Shown: positions 25,780 through 34,607 of the stretch, one piece after another
How the letters are laid out: each line of letters begins with the position of its first letter
How positions within the stretch are numbered: the first letter of the stretch is position 1
Assembly (NCBI GenBank): GCA_963923455.1
Contig: CAWULT010000001.1
Span: 74,868 to 138,867 of the forward strand
DNA length: 64,000 nucleotides
DNA from: CAWULT01 sp963923455
GTDB lineage: Bacteria; Acidobacteriota; Vicinamibacteria; Vicinamibacterales; UBA2999
Reading direction: 5' to 3'
Position numbers and translations under genes: made by a program
The notes under the pieces: model-generated
Databases searched by the model: none
Told to the model about the DNA's origin: nothing
What the model saw: only the letters and a program-made list of their open reading frames with translations

Positions 25780-26760
25780 TCAGGCCTTCAGCAGGGCCTC
25801 GATCTCGGCGAAGACCAGGTCGGGCACGTCCTCCTGAAGGTTGTGCCCGCCGGGCAGGCCTCGGCCGGATACCTTCGTACCATGCGCCTTCCAGATGCCC
25901 AGCACGTCGTAGAGGCGGCCCATCGCGCCCTTCTCGGCCCACAGGACGCGCAACGGGCACGCGACCTTCTTCTGCTGATCTGCCTCGTCCCACTTGAGGT
26001 CGATCGACGCGCTGGCCCGGTAGTCCTCGCACATGGCATGGATCGTCGCCGGGTCGCGCATCGTCCGGAGGTATTCCTGCTGGATCTCGGACGTGGCTCG
26101 CGCCGCCGCCGCGTCGTTCTGGGCCTTCAACTCGTTCTCCGGCCCCGGCGCCGCGCGCAGGTAGTTGAACCAGTGGAAGTAGGCCTGGACGAACTCCACC
26201 GAGAAGTGGGTGTAGAGGTAGCGGGTCGGGACGATGTCGAGCACCGCGCCGTGTGTCACCCGCTGCGGGTGGTCGAGCATCAGGCGGTGCGCGACCCGCC
26301 CCCCGCGGTCCTGCCCGATTACGGGGAACCGATCGAAGCCGAAGTGCTTCATCACCTCGACCTGATCGAGCGCCATGGCGCGCTTCGAGTAGTTGACGTG
26401 GTTCTCGCCGTCGGGCGGCTTGCTGCTGTCGCCGTACCCACGCAGGTCCGGCACGACCACCGTGTGCGTCGCGGCCAGCTTCGGGGCGACCAGCCGCCAC
26501 GAGACGTGGCTCTGGGGCGCGCCGTGCAGCAGCAGGATCGGCGGACCCGAGCCGCCGACGACGCCGTTGATCAGCGCGCCGCTGGCCTGGCCCGAACCGG
26601 TCGTCTGTACCTTGAAGTTCCTGAAGCCAGGGAAGTACTTCAGTGTGTCACCCGGCGTGCCGGCCGGCGCCTGTGCGAACAGCGGCGCCGATGCCTGTTC
26701 CGCCAGCCCGGAGGCGAGGGAGAGGGCGCCCATCCGGCGGAGGAGTTCTCGACGGTTCAT
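25780..26760 (-). CDS. alpha/beta hydrolase resembling fluoroacetate dehalogenase, Tat-exported
   Basis: The 326-residue protein begins with a twin-arginine signal (NRRELLRRMGAL, cleavage near residue 30). The mature part has the oxyanion motif LLLHGAPQSH, the nucleophile elbow GQDRGGRVAHRL with Asp rather than Ser, PDLRGYGDSSKP, MCEDYRASASID and a late GGHNLQED histidine. An Asp nucleophile and these blocks fit haloacetate dehalogenases and epoxide hydrolases. Known dehalogenases of this group are mostly cytosolic, so Tat export would be unusual. The substrate is unknown. Confidence 0.8.
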   Translation of the reverse strand: MNRRELLRRMGALSLASGLAEQASAPLFAQAPAGTPGDTLKYFPGFRNFKVQTTGSGQASGALINGVVGGSGPPILLLHGAPQSHVSWRLVAPKLAATHTVVVPDLRGYGDSSKPPDGENHVNYSKRAMALDQVEVMKHFGFDRFPVIGQDRGGRVAHRLMLDHPQRVTHGAVLDIVPTRYLYTHFSVEFVQAYFHWFNYLRAAPGPENELKAQNDAAAARATSEIQQEYLRTMRDPATIHAMCEDYRASASIDLKWDEADQQKKVACPLRVLWAEKGAMGRLYDVLGIWKAHGTKVSGRGLPGGHNLQEDVPDLVFAEIEALLKA

Positions 26761-26812
26761 CAGTCACCTGCCTCCACGCCGGTGCGAGCGGGCGGGCGTG
26801 GTCGCCGCGAGT

Positions 26813-28288
26813 CTACAGCGAAGGCGCCGTCCGGCTCCAGTCGGTGCGGGCCTCGAACGCGTGGCCGACGCGCAGCAGCGTTGGCTCGTCGAACATGCGG
26901 CCGGTGAGCTGGAGGCCGATGGGCAGGCGGGTCGCCGGGTCGGGCCCTGCCGCGAACCCGCACGGGAGGCTGATGCCCGGCAGGCCGGCGAGGTTGGCGC
27001 TCACCGTGAAGATGTCGGCCAGGTACATCTGCAGCGGGTCGCCCGTCTTCTCCCCGAGCCGGAACGGCGGGATCGGGCTCGTCGGCATCGCGACGACGTC
27101 CACCCGCTCGAAGGCCAGTTCGTAGTCGCGGCGCAGGAGCGTCCGCACCTGCTGGGCCTTCAGGTAGTAGGCGTCGTAGTAGCCGGCGCTCAGCACGTAG
27201 GTGCCCAGCATGATCCGCCGCTTGACCTCCGGGCCGAAGCCCTCGTCGCGGGTGCGGCTGTACATGGCCTTGAGCCCGTGCGTCTTCGCGGCCGGAGAGC
27301 GATACCCGTACTTGACGCCGTCGTACCGGGCCAGGTTGGAGCTGGCCTCGGCCGTCGCCACGAGGTAGTACACGGGAACCGCGTAGGGCGCGTGCGGCAG
27401 CTCGACGTCGACGAGCGTCGCGCCGCCGGCGCGCAGGTCGTCGAGGGCCGCGTCGAACGCCCGGCGCACGGCCGCGTCGACCCCTTCGGCCACGAACGTG
27501 CGGGGTACGCCGACGCGGATGCCGTCGAGCCCGCGCTCGAGGTTCGCCCGCAGGTCCGGTACAGCTTCGCGTGCCGAGGTGGCATCGGCCGGGTCGACGC
27601 CCGCGATCGCCTCGAGGGCGAGCGCGGCGTCCTCGGTGCTTCCGGTGAAGGGGCCGATCTGGTCGAGCGACGACGCGAAGGCCAGCAGGCCGTAGCGCGA
27701 CACCCGGCCGTAGGTCGGCTTGAGGCCGACCACGCCGCAGAACGAGGCGGGCTGGCGGATCGATCCGCCGGTGTCGGAGCCCAGCGCGATCGGCACGCAC
27801 CCGGCGGCGACCGCGGCCGCCGACCCGCCGCTTGACCCGCCCGGCGCGAAGGCCGGGGCCCACGGGTTGCGCACGGGACCATAGGCCGAGTTCTCGTTGG
27901 ACGAGCCCATGGCGAACTCATCGCAGTTCGTCTTGCCGACGATGACGGCCCCGGCCGCCTCGAGCCGCGCGGTCACCGTGGCGTCGTAGGGCGGCACGTA
28001 GGTGTCGAGGATCTTCGACGACGCCGTCGTGCGCATTCCGCGAACGCAGATGTTGTCCTTGAGGGCCACCGGAACGCCGGCCAGCGGTCCGAGGGGCTCT
28101 CCGGCCGCCCGGCGGGCGTCGACCGCGGCGGCGCGCCGCAGGGCCCCCTCGTCGTCGACGAGGTTGAACGCGTTCAGCGCGGGGTTGACGGCGTGGATCC
28201 GGTCGAGGGCGGCGCGACAGACCTCGACCGCCGACGTGCGGCCGGCGGCGACGTCGTCGCGGATGCGGCGGGCGCTGCGAAGATCCAT
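26813..28288 (-). CDS. gatA: glutamyl-/aspartyl-tRNA(Gln/Asn) amidotransferase subunit A
   Basis: GatA hydrolyses glutamine and passes ammonia to GatB for conversion of Glu-tRNA-Gln or Asp-tRNA-Asn. The 491-residue amidase shows the Lys of VALKDNICVRG, the cis-Ser of GGSSGGSAAA and the nucleophile region GSDTGGSIRQPASFCG. MDLRSARRI at 28288 is the natural start. The ATG 19 codons upstream falls inside gatC. The gap to gatC is 4 bases. No gatB lies in the window, so the complex is encoded at split loci. Confidence 0.95.
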   Translation of the reverse strand: MDLRSARRIRDDVAAGRTSAVEVCRAALDRIHAVNPALNAFNLVDDEGALRRAAAVDARRAAGEPLGPLAGVPVALKDNICVRGMRTTASSKILDTYVPPYDATVTARLEAAGAVIVGKTNCDEFAMGSSNENSAYGPVRNPWAPAFAPGGSSGGSAAAVAAGCVPIALGSDTGGSIRQPASFCGVVGLKPTYGRVSRYGLLAFASSLDQIGPFTGSTEDAALALEAIAGVDPADATSAREAVPDLRANLERGLDGIRVGVPRTFVAEGVDAAVRRAFDAALDDLRAGGATLVDVELPHAPYAVPVYYLVATAEASSNLARYDGVKYGYRSPAAKTHGLKAMYSRTRDEGFGPEVKRRIMLGTYVLSAGYYDAYYLKAQQVRTLLRRDYELAFERVDVVAMPTSPIPPFRLGEKTGDPLQMYLADIFTVSANLAGLPGISLPCGFAAGPDPATRLPIGLQLTGRMFDEPTLLRVGHAFEARTDWSRTAPSL

Positions 28289-28292
28289 CGCG

Positions 28293-28595
28293 TCACCCAC
28301 CGATGACCCGCGGCACCCGGAACAGGCCGGCGTCGGGCGAGGCATCGGGGGCGTTGGCGAGCACGTCTTCCACCGACAGCGAGGGGCGCTCCTCGTCGTC
28401 GCGCTCGACGCGCTGGCCCGCGTGCACGTGCGCGGTTGCGGGCACGCCGCTCGTGTCGATCGCGCGCACCTGTTCGGCGTAGGTCAGGATCTGCGCGAGT
28501 TGCGTGGCGAAGAGCCGCTTCTCGTCGTCGGTCAGCTCCAGGTGGGCGAGCGCGGCGATGCGTTCGACGTCGGCGATCGTCAGGTCGGCGGGCAC
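28293..28595 (-). CDS. gatC: glutamyl-/aspartyl-tRNA amidotransferase subunit C
   Basis: The 100-residue protein begins with LTIADVERIAALAHLELTDDE and continues FATQLAQILTYAEQV, the GatC pattern, and ends with LFRVPRVIGG. It stabilises GatA. The start is GTG, 6 bases after TAGCAT on the minus strand, and no Shine-Dalgarno is visible. Confidence 0.94.
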   Translation of the reverse strand: MPADLTIADVERIAALAHLELTDDEKRLFATQLAQILTYAEQVRAIDTSGVPATAHVHAGQRVERDDEERPSLSVEDVLANAPDASPDAGLFRVPRVIGG

Positions 28596-28601
28596 CTGAG
28601 G

Positions 28602-28607
28602 ATGCTA
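28602..28607 (-). promoter_or_regulatory. -10 box TAGCAT, 6 bases before the gatC GTG
   Basis: The hexamer-to-start spacing predicts transcription beginning on the start codon of gatCA. Confidence 0.45.
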
Positions 28608-28670
28608 GTCGAAGCGTTTGGTCCCTCACAAGTCGGCGCCGGCGCGGGAGGCGGTGATAATGGGCCCGTC

Positions 28671-29645
28671 GTGGACAACCTGTGTCACACCCTCGTGGGC
28701 GCCGCGTGCGCCGAGGCCGGCCTGAAGACGCGCACGCGGTTTGGCGGCGCGGCGCTGATGGTGGCGGCGAACCTGCCGGACCTGGACGTGCTGGTCTTCG
28801 CGACGTCGATTCCGCCCGTGTCCTTCCGGCGCGGTTGGACGCACGGCGTCATCGCGCAGGCGGTGCTGCCGGTCGCGCTCACCGGGGCGTTCCTGCTGTT
28901 CGACCGCCTGAGGCGACGCAGGGACGGACCGCCCGTCCATGCGGGGTGGCTGTTCGCCCTGTCGCTCGTCGGCGTCTACAGCCACGTCCTGCTCGACTTC
29001 CTGAACAACTACGGCGTGCGGCTGCTGGCGCCGTTCGACTGGCGCTGGTTCTACGGCGATGCGGTGTTCATCGTCGACCCGTGGCTCTGGCTGTCGCTCG
29101 GGCTCGGGGTATGGCTGTCGCGCCGGGCGTCCCGGCCGGCGCCGGCCCGTGGGGCACTGGCCTTCGCGACGGCGTACGTGGTGCTCATGCTGCTGTCGGC
29201 CCAGGCGGCCCGCTCGACCGTGGCCTCGACCTGGAGCGCGTTGCGCGGCGTGCCCGAGGCGGCGCTGGCCTCGCCGCGGGCGCTGATGGTGGGGCCGATG
29301 CCCGTGACGCCGCTGACCCGCGCGGTGATCGTCGACGCGGGCGATCATTACGAAACCGGCACGTTCTCGTGGGCCGGGAACGCGCTGACGCTCGATCCCG
29401 TCCTCATCCCCAAGCGCGACGACGCACCCGAGGTGCGGGCGGCCCGTGACACGCCGGGCATCCGCGGCATGCTCGTGTGGGCGCGCTTTCCGTTCTGGCA
29501 GGTCGAGCCCGAGGGCGACCGCGCGCGGGTGACGCTGCAGGACGTCCGCTTCCTCGGTCAGGCGGCGGCCCGGCTGGCGGGGGCCGTCGTGGTGCCGCGA
29601 CCGGCTGGCGGCGGGCGCGGGCCCGGCGGGCAGCCGGGGAGATAA
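28671..29645 (+). CDS. YdjM/DUF457-type membrane-bound metal-dependent hydrolase
   Basis: The 324-residue protein begins DNLCHTLVGAACAEAGL, with LPDLDVLVFATS, GWTHGVIAQA and YSHVLLDFLNNYGVRLL. This His/Asp pattern is that of the YdjM family of membrane-embedded predicted metallohydrolases. About five membrane helices lie between residues 30 and 190, and a soluble C-terminal domain follows. The frame is open further upstream, but GTG at 28671 is the first start after a GATAAT box 9 bases earlier and matches the family N-terminus. The natural substrate is not known. Confidence 0.75.
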   Translation: MDNLCHTLVGAACAEAGLKTRTRFGGAALMVAANLPDLDVLVFATSIPPVSFRRGWTHGVIAQAVLPVALTGAFLLFDRLRRRRDGPPVHAGWLFALSLVGVYSHVLLDFLNNYGVRLLAPFDWRWFYGDAVFIVDPWLWLSLGLGVWLSRRASRPAPARGALAFATAYVVLMLLSAQAARSTVASTWSALRGVPEAALASPRALMVGPMPVTPLTRAVIVDAGDHYETGTFSWAGNALTLDPVLIPKRDDAPEVRAARDTPGIRGMLVWARFPFWQVEPEGDRARVTLQDVRFLGQAAARLAGAVVVPRPAGGGRGPGGQPGR

Positions 29646-29646
29646 T
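29641..29646 (+). promoter_or_regulatory. -10 box GATAAT, 6 bases before an ATG
   Basis: The box overlaps the end of the upstream gene and predicts a leaderless start at 29653. Confidence 0.45.
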
Positions 29647-29652
29647 TCGATC

Positions 29653-30555
29653 ATGAGACAGACCACGCGACTGGCCGTGACGCTGCTGCTCGCGGCGGCC
29701 GGGCTCGGGACGCCCGCGCCGGCCGCGGCGTGGGGGTTCGAGGCGCACATGTTCATCGCCGAGAAGGCGATTGCGCTGCTGCCGCCGGAACTGCGTCCGT
29801 TCTTCGAGGCGAACCGGGCGGCGTTTGTCGAGCGTTCGATCGACCCCGATACCTGGAAGAACGCCGGCTATGAGGATGCCGAGGCGCCGCACCATCAGCT
29901 CGATTTCGACTGGGAGGGCTACGGCCCGTATCCGTTCCAGGGCCTGCCGCGCGATTACTCGGCGGCCGTCGCGAAGTTCGGCCGGTCGCGCATCGAGGCC
30001 AACGGCACGCTGCCGTGGCGGGCCGACGAGGTGTACGGCAACCTGCGCCGCGCGTTCGCGGGTTACGGAGGCCAGGGTCGGTTCGGGCGCTTCGCCGTCA
30101 TCCACCAGGCCGCCTGGCTGACCCACTACGTCAGCGACGCGCACCAGCCCCAGCATGCCGTCGTCAACTACGACGGCCAGGCCGGCGGGCAGCGGGGGAT
30201 CCACACGCGATTCGAGGCCTACCTGTTCGAGCGGTTCCGCGACCGGTTGACGGTGGCGCCGAAAGCGCTGGCGCCGGTGACCAGCCCACGCGACTTCGTC
30301 TTCGACGCGCTGCTCGCCGGGACGCGCCTCGCTCCGCGCATCGACAAGGCGGACGCCGAGGCCATCGGCGACCGTGACGCCTACGACGATCGCTACTACG
30401 AAGCCTTCTACAAGGGCGCCGGCCCCGTCCTCGAGGCTCGGCTCGCCGAGGCCGCGGCGGCGAGCGCCGCGATGATCGCCGGCGCCTGGGAGGCCGCCGG
30501 CCGCCCGCGGGTGCCCGTGTCGATGTCGGACCCGGTGCGTCGCAGGCGCCGGTGA
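29653..30555 (+). CDS. secreted zinc-dependent phospholipase C / S1-P1 nuclease-like protein
   Basis: The 300-residue protein has a signal peptide ending PAAAWGFEAH. Cleavage before the Trp would make it residue 1, as in Bacillus phospholipase C and P1 nuclease, where the N-terminal Trp is a zinc ligand. Further ligands are suggested by EAPHHQLDFD and HQAAWLTHYVSDAHQPQH (about 152-169), close to the S1/P1 motif HYxGDxHQPLH. It probably hydrolyses phosphate esters in the periplasm or outside the cell. Phospholipid versus nucleic acid cannot be decided. Confidence 0.75.
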   Translation: MRQTTRLAVTLLLAAAGLGTPAPAAAWGFEAHMFIAEKAIALLPPELRPFFEANRAAFVERSIDPDTWKNAGYEDAEAPHHQLDFDWEGYGPYPFQGLPRDYSAAVAKFGRSRIEANGTLPWRADEVYGNLRRAFAGYGGQGRFGRFAVIHQAAWLTHYVSDAHQPQHAVVNYDGQAGGQRGIHTRFEAYLFERFRDRLTVAPKALAPVTSPRDFVFDALLAGTRLAPRIDKADAEAIGDRDAYDDRYYEAFYKGAGPVLEARLAEAAAASAAMIAGAWEAAGRPRVPVSMSDPVRRRRR

Positions 30556-30574
30556 CGGTCCCCTCGGCCTAGCG

Positions 30575-31258
30575 ATGGTCGTCTACGTGGTCCCGATTCC
30601 GGCCGGTGCCGGACTGCGCTACGAGCTGTATTGCCCGACGGCAGGGGAGGTCGACGAGGAGACGCCCGTCGAACAGGCCGGCGCCATCGCCCGCTTCAGG
30701 CGGCGTTTCGCCGACACGATTCGCGATGCCGAGCAGCGCCAGCGCGACGAAGGCGACGCCCCGTCGGGCGTCGCCGCCCGCCTCAAGGAGCGGATGCTCG
30801 GCTGGATTGCCGAACGCGTCGCCGAGCAGCGTCTGCTGTGGAACCTGCGTCGCGAAACGGCCGTGGTGCTCGCGCACGCGGACGACACGCCGTTCGACGA
30901 CGTCATGGCGATGGTCCGGGCGGAGCTCAAGGGCGATTACGAACGCCACCGGCGCTGGCTCGTCATCGACGGCACCCTGCTCCTGCTGTCGGGGCTGCTG
31001 GCGCTCATTCCGGGCCCGAACCTGGTGGCCTATTTCTTCATCTTCCGCGTCGGCGGCCACTGGTTCTCGATGCGCGGGGCCTCGCAGGGGCTGGCCAGGA
31101 TCGACTGGAGCAGCCGGCCGGAGCCTGCGCTGCGCGAGCTGCGCGCCGCCGTCCTCGAGGAGCCTCGTGGACAGTCGCCGCGAATCGTTCCCGTGGCCGA
31201 GGCGCTCGACTTGCCCGACCTGCCTGCGTTCGTCGCGCGCGTGACCGCGGGAGGCTGA
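30575..31258 (+). CDS. Mit_KHE1-like (K+-H+ exchange-related) membrane protein
   Basis: The 227-residue protein starts VVYVVPIPAGAG and has one hydrophobic hairpin (about 128-155, DGTLLLLSGLLALIPGPNLVAYFFIFRVGG interrupted at the PGPN turn) and charged helical flanks. This resembles the family annotated as mitochondrial K+-H+ exchange-related, which also occurs in bacteria without a tested function. It lies 19 bases after the PLC/P1-like gene. Confidence 0.5.
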   Translation: MVVYVVPIPAGAGLRYELYCPTAGEVDEETPVEQAGAIARFRRRFADTIRDAEQRQRDEGDAPSGVAARLKERMLGWIAERVAEQRLLWNLRRETAVVLAHADDTPFDDVMAMVRAELKGDYERHRRWLVIDGTLLLLSGLLALIPGPNLVAYFFIFRVGGHWFSMRGASQGLARIDWSSRPEPALRELRAAVLEEPRGQSPRIVPVAEALDLPDLPAFVARVTAGG

Positions 31259-31340
31259 GGGCCTGCCGGGCGGCGCGTGCGGCAGTGGTATCCTCCTCGC
31301 ACGGGACGCCGCCGTGGGCGCGTGCGACCGGGCCACACAC

Positions 31341-32390
31341 GTGAAACTCAGAGATCTCGCTGCGCGCATCGGGTGCCGGGTCGAAGGGGACGGTGAACTC
31401 GACATCGTCCGCGTGTCCGGCGTTCAGGACGCGGAGCCCGGGGACGTCACCTTCGTCGCCAACAGCAAGTACGAGAAGGATCTGCCGACGACGCGCGCGT
31501 CCGCGGTGATCCTGCGCGACGGACGCCTGTCGGCGCCGTGCGCGGTGCTGCGGGCGGCCGATCCGTACCTGGCCTTCGCGCGGGCGGTCGCGGTCTTCGC
31601 GCCGCCGTCCCGTCCCGCGCCGGGCGTGCACCCGCTGGCGGCGATCGCGCCGGGCGCCGTGCTCGGACAGGGCGTCTCGATCGGGGCATTCGTCGCGATC
31701 GGCGAGGACGCCGTCATCGGCGACGACACCGTGATCTACCCGAACACGACCATCGGGCCCGGCGCGCGCATCGGACACGGCTGCGTCATCCACTCGAACG
31801 TCGCGATCCGGGAGCGGGTCACGCTGGGCCATCGCGTGGTGCTGCAGAACGGGGTGGTGATCGGCGGGGACGGCTACGGGTTCGTGCGGCGTGCCGACGG
31901 CACGCACGAGAAAATTCCGCAGGTGGCGTCCGTCGTGATCGAGGACGACGTGGAGATCGGGGCCAACACGACCGTCGACCGGCCGGCGGTCGGCGAGACG
32001 CGCATCCGCGCCGGCGCGAAGATCGACAACCTGGTGCAGATCGCGCACGGCGTCACCGTGGGCCGCAACGCCCTGATGGCCGCGCAGGTCGGCGTGTCGG
32101 GCAGCACGGAGATTGGTGACGACGTCGTGTTCGGCGGACAGGTCGGCGTCGGCGGCCACCTGACGATCGGCCGTGGCGCCGTGGCCGTGGGGCAGTCGGG
32201 CGTGACCAACTCGCTCGATCCCGGCGCGGTCGTCGCCGGGTATCCCGCGATCGAGCACCGCAACTGGCGCCGGTCGTCGGTGATCTTCAAGCATCTGCCG
32301 GACCTGCAGCGCCGCCTCGCGGCGCTCGAGGCCCGGGTCGCCGATCTGGCGAGGCGGGCGGGCGAGCCGGGGGAGGATTCGGAGCGGTGA
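31341..32390 (+). CDS. lpxD: UDP-3-O-acylglucosamine N-acyltransferase
   Basis: LpxD adds the second acyl chain in lipid A synthesis. The 349-residue protein has an N-terminal uridine-binding domain (about 1-100, including PYLAFARAVAVF), then a left-handed beta-helix of hexapeptide repeats (about 105-310) with the catalytic histidine in DNLVQIAHGVTVG, and a C-terminal helix (LQRRLAALEARVADL). GTG at 31341 gives the usual VKLRDLA start. GTG at 31314 is an alternative adding 9 residues. TATCCT at 31289-31294 is a possible -10. Confidence 0.94.
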   Translation: MKLRDLAARIGCRVEGDGELDIVRVSGVQDAEPGDVTFVANSKYEKDLPTTRASAVILRDGRLSAPCAVLRAADPYLAFARAVAVFAPPSRPAPGVHPLAAIAPGAVLGQGVSIGAFVAIGEDAVIGDDTVIYPNTTIGPGARIGHGCVIHSNVAIRERVTLGHRVVLQNGVVIGGDGYGFVRRADGTHEKIPQVASVVIEDDVEIGANTTVDRPAVGETRIRAGAKIDNLVQIAHGVTVGRNALMAAQVGVSGSTEIGDDVVFGGQVGVGGHLTIGRGAVAVGQSGVTNSLDPGAVVAGYPAIEHRNWRRSSVIFKHLPDLQRRLAALEARVADLARRAGEPGEDSER

Positions 32391-33175
32391 CGCGGTGCGT
32401 GCTGGTGTGTCTACTGGTGTGCCTCGGCGCGCCGATTGCCGCGAGGGCCCAGCAGCAGCCCGCCGCGGCCGACGCGTCTCCTGCGTTCGAGCTCCTGCCG
32501 GGGTACGACTTCCGCATCGGCCTCGAACACCTGTCGGGGGACGACCCGCGATTCGTCTGGGACGCCCACTACGGCGGCGTGATCGGCCTGTTCGACTACC
32601 GCGGCCTCCGCCTGAACATGGTGGCGGACTACGAGGCGCTGCTCGGGAACGAGTACCAGCCCTTCGATCCTCTCCAGGGCAACTACGCGCTCGGCGGCAG
32701 CCTGGGCGGCAAGGTCGGTGGCGTGCAGCTCGACGTGGTGATGCACCACCTGTCGCGGCACATGGGCGACCGCGCCAAGCGCGACGCCATCGCCTGGAAC
32801 ATGTACGGAGGCCGGGTCTCGGGCACGCGGACGCGCGGGGCGCTGCGGATGGACAGCCGGGCGCTGCTGCGCTTCAGCACCAACAAGGCGTTCGTCGACT
32901 ACAACTGGGAGGTCGAAGCCGGCACGACGGGGCGTTATCGGGTGCGCTCGAAGGCGTCGTGGATCTGGGCCGGCGAACTGCGCCGGATCGGCGTGGACGG
33001 CACCCGCAATCGTGGCACCCAGACCGGCTACCGTGTCGAGGGCGGCGTGCGGCTCGACGGCCGCGCGGGCGACCTGGAGGTCGTGGCGGGCTACGAGCGC
33101 CGGATCGACCCGTACCAGCTCGAGTTCGGGACCGTCCAGTGGGTGACGGCAGGGTTCCGCGTCGTCAGCCGCTGA
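32387..33175 (+). CDS. outer-membrane beta-barrel protein, unassigned (DUF1207-like motif)
   Basis: The 262-residue protein has a signal peptide (about 1-21, cleavage after ARA) and then alternating amphipathic strands with aromatic girdles up to a terminal FRVVSR. MHHLSRHMGDRAKRD (about 121-135) resembles the HxSSHxGDE signature of DUF1207 proteins. The GTG start overlaps the lpxD stop (GTGA), which suggests coupling to outer-membrane synthesis. Confidence 0.55.
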   Translation: MTRCVLVCLLVCLGAPIAARAQQQPAAADASPAFELLPGYDFRIGLEHLSGDDPRFVWDAHYGGVIGLFDYRGLRLNMVADYEALLGNEYQPFDPLQGNYALGGSLGGKVGGVQLDVVMHHLSRHMGDRAKRDAIAWNMYGGRVSGTRTRGALRMDSRALLRFSTNKAFVDYNWEVEAGTTGRYRVRSKASWIWAGELRRIGVDGTRNRGTQTGYRVEGGVRLDGRAGDLEVVAGYERRIDPYQLEFGTVQWVTAGFRVVSR

Positions 33176-33228
33176 CCCCTGGGCCCGGACGGCCGAACCC
33201 GTCGTCGATGCCATAATCGCGAGAGACT

Positions 33229-34599
33229 ATGCCTGTGCCCGTTGCCCCTCGTCGTCCGTGGCGGATCGCCGGCGTGCTGGCGGCCTGCGGCCTGGCCGCG
33301 CTCGTGCTGGCGCCGCTGCAGGCGGCGGTGCACCCGCCCAAGCTGCAGTACCAGATGACGACGCTGCCGAACGGGCTGCGCGTGATCCTGTCGGAGGATC
33401 ACTCGACGCCCATCGTGCACGTGTCGCTCTGGTACCACGTCGGCTCGAAGAACGAGCGCCCGGGGCGCACCGGCTTCGCGCACCTGTTCGAACACATGAT
33501 GTTCAAGGGCTCGAAGAACGTGGAGCCCGAGTCGCACACCTCGATCATCGCCGGCGTCGGCGGGCGCAGCAACGCCTACACCACCGAGGACGAGACGGTG
33601 TTCTGGCAGACGCTGCCGGCGCACTTCATGCCGCTCGCGCTCTGGATGGAAGCCGATCGCATGGCGACGCTGCGGGTCGACGAGACCGCGTTCCGGCGGG
33701 AGCGCGAGGTCGTCAAGGAAGAACGGCGGATGCGGATCGAGAACCAGCCGTACGGCCGGCTCTCCGAGATCATCTACGACCACGCGTTCACCGCGCACCC
33801 GTACAAGCACCCGACGATTGGCAGCATGGCCGACCTCGAGGCCGCGTCGATCGCCGACGTCCGGGAATTCCACGACACGTACTACGTGCCCGAGAATGCC
33901 GTGTTGACCGTGGTCGGCGATTTCGACACCGCGCCGACGCTGCAGCTCATCACGCAGTACTTCGGGCGCATTCCAAAGGCGGCCCGGCCGGTCCCGCGTG
34001 ACATCCCGAAGGAGCCGGCGCAGACCCGCGAGCGGCGGGTCACCGTCGAGGAGGCGTGGCCGCTGCCGGCCGTCGTGGTGGCCTATCACGTCACCTACGA
34101 CGGGCACCCCGACTCGTATCCGCTCCACATCACGTCGAAGATCCTGTCCGATGGCCAGAGCGCCCGGATTCCACGGAGCCTGGTCTACGAGAAGCGGCTC
34201 GCGCTGACGGCCTTCGGCAGCGGCAACATCACCGAGGACCCGAACCTCTTCTATGCGGTGGCGATCGTGCAGCCTGGCCGGTCGCCGGCCGAGGCCGAGG
34301 CGGCACTCATCGCCGAGTTCGAGAAGCTGAAGCAGGAGCCGGTCACGGGGGGCGAACTGCAGCGGGCCAAGAACCAGTTCGCGCGCGACTACATCGTCGG
34401 GCGGGAGTCGAACCAGGACAAGGCGCTGCACCTGGCGCACGCCGCGGTCATCCACAACGACATCACGACGGCGGACGGCGAGTTCGAGATCTTCACCAAC
34501 ATCACGACGGCCGACGTGCAGCGCGTGGCCCGGACGTACTTCAACGCGGCCAACCGGGTGGTGATCCACATCCTCCCGAAGGGCACCGGCTCGAGATAG
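33229..34599 (+). CDS. M16 family zinc metallopeptidase (active subunit)
   Basis: The 456-residue exported protein has an N-terminal signal/anchor (about 10-30) and an M16 domain containing the inverted zinc motif HLFEH (about 85-89) and the downstream glutamate in REREVVKEERRMR. M16 enzymes act as two-domain clamps that cut peptides. This chain is one half of a pair with the next gene, as in bacterial PqqF/ymxG-like and mitochondrial processing peptidases. It lies 8 bases before its partner. Confidence 0.92.
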   Translation: MPVPVAPRRPWRIAGVLAACGLAALVLAPLQAAVHPPKLQYQMTTLPNGLRVILSEDHSTPIVHVSLWYHVGSKNERPGRTGFAHLFEHMMFKGSKNVEPESHTSIIAGVGGRSNAYTTEDETVFWQTLPAHFMPLALWMEADRMATLRVDETAFRREREVVKEERRMRIENQPYGRLSEIIYDHAFTAHPYKHPTIGSMADLEAASIADVREFHDTYYVPENAVLTVVGDFDTAPTLQLITQYFGRIPKAARPVPRDIPKEPAQTRERRVTVEEAWPLPAVVVAYHVTYDGHPDSYPLHITSKILSDGQSARIPRSLVYEKRLALTAFGSGNITEDPNLFYAVAIVQPGRSPAEAEAALIAEFEKLKQEPVTGGELQRAKNQFARDYIVGRESNQDKALHLAHAAVIHNDITTADGEFEIFTNITTADVQRVARTYFNAANRVVIHILPKGTGSR

Positions 34600-34607
34600 G
34601 GACGGCG

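Noticed and set aside
26813..28595. gatB next to gatCA
   Set aside because: Neighbouring frames encode a dehalogenase-like hydrolase and a YdjM-type protein. No GatB motif is seen in the window.
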